A DNA stretch of 5,991 nucleotides from Porphyromonas sp. (lineage in GTDB: Bacteria > Bacteroidota > Bacteroidia > Bacteroidales > Porphyromonadaceae), in NCBI GenBank assembly GCA_029983495.1, contig JASBZJ010000117.1, positions 1 through 5,991 on the forward strand, in the 5' to 3' direction. How positions within the stretch are numbered: position 1 is the stretch's first letter; each line of letters opens with the position of its first letter. A program made the position numbers and the translations under genes. The notes under the pieces are model-generated. The model saw only the letters and a list, made by a program, of their open reading frames with translations, was not told the DNA's origin and searched no databases. This document shows, piece by piece, positions 5,909-5,991 of this stretch.

Positions 5909-5991
5909 CTTAGTAGTATTTTCCATAATAATCAAAGAGGGTGTGTCAAAACAAGATTCTTGGCTCATCCCCCCCCCTTTATTTCTAGTAT
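5909..5991. other. non-coding tail with possible repeat or IS end and a C9 run
   Basis: No coding region is seen. GAGGGTGTGTCAAAA (5937-5951) resembles, from memory, short inverted-repeat ends found between genes and at IS ends in Bacteroidota genomes; no second copy lies in this window. GGGTG-type bases (5939-5943) can pair imperfectly with CATCC (5966-5970), and CAAG/CTTG (5952-5955, 5959-5962) lies inside, so the stretch could also be a poor terminator ahead of TTTATTTCT. Nine C residues occupy 5969-5977. Confidence 0.3.

Noticed and set aside
1..5991. CRISPR array, prophage, transposase, toxin-antitoxin or defence genes
   Set aside because: No direct repeats with regular spacing and no coding region resembling these; all real genes are housekeeping or conserved hypothetical.

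Overview
This is a stretch of ordinary chromosomal housekeeping DNA from a member of the Bacteroidota, most likely order Bacteroidales. Three things point there. The AsnRS, DUF3822 and RsmD proteins look like Bacteroidales versions. The promoter in front of the tRNA gene is a textbook Bacteroidota sigma-ABfr element (TTTG, 19-bp spacer, TAnnTTTG). Start codons lack clear Shine-Dalgarno sequences, as is usual in this phylum. The genus cannot be fixed from the sequence alone. Every gene I can support is on the + strand.

Layout, left to right. Positions 1-1194 hold the 3' part of an RluB/RsuA-family rRNA pseudouridine synthase whose reading frame is still open at the left edge, with an unusually long Asn- and Lys-rich N-terminal extension. 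After 35 bases comes asnS (1230-2628), which is complete in length but carries one extra A in a nine-A run at 1552-1560, so its frame is broken. A strong intrinsic terminator (about 2756-2799) ends this unit. A small hot-dog-fold thioesterase follows (2828-3289). Next is a 228-base gap with a weak terminator, a candidate promoter and a possibly structured leader, which leads into a membrane-anchored protein of unknown function (3518-4165). A second strong terminator (4241-4289) closes that gene. DUF3822 (4377-5216) and rsmD (5213-5770) form a tightly coupled pair overlapping by four bases. The window ends with a tRNA-Cys(GCA) gene behind its own promoter and 83 bases of non-coding tail containing a C9 run and a possible repeat or IS end.

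Functionally the window leans to translation: two rRNA modification enzymes, one aminoacyl-tRNA synthetase and one tRNA. The thioesterase, the 215-residue anchored protein and DUF3822 have no demonstrated link to it. I found no CRISPR array, phage gene, transposase, toxin-antitoxin pair or defence system. The points most worth checking are the asnS frameshift, the DUF3822-rsmD coupling, and the RluB N-terminal extension.
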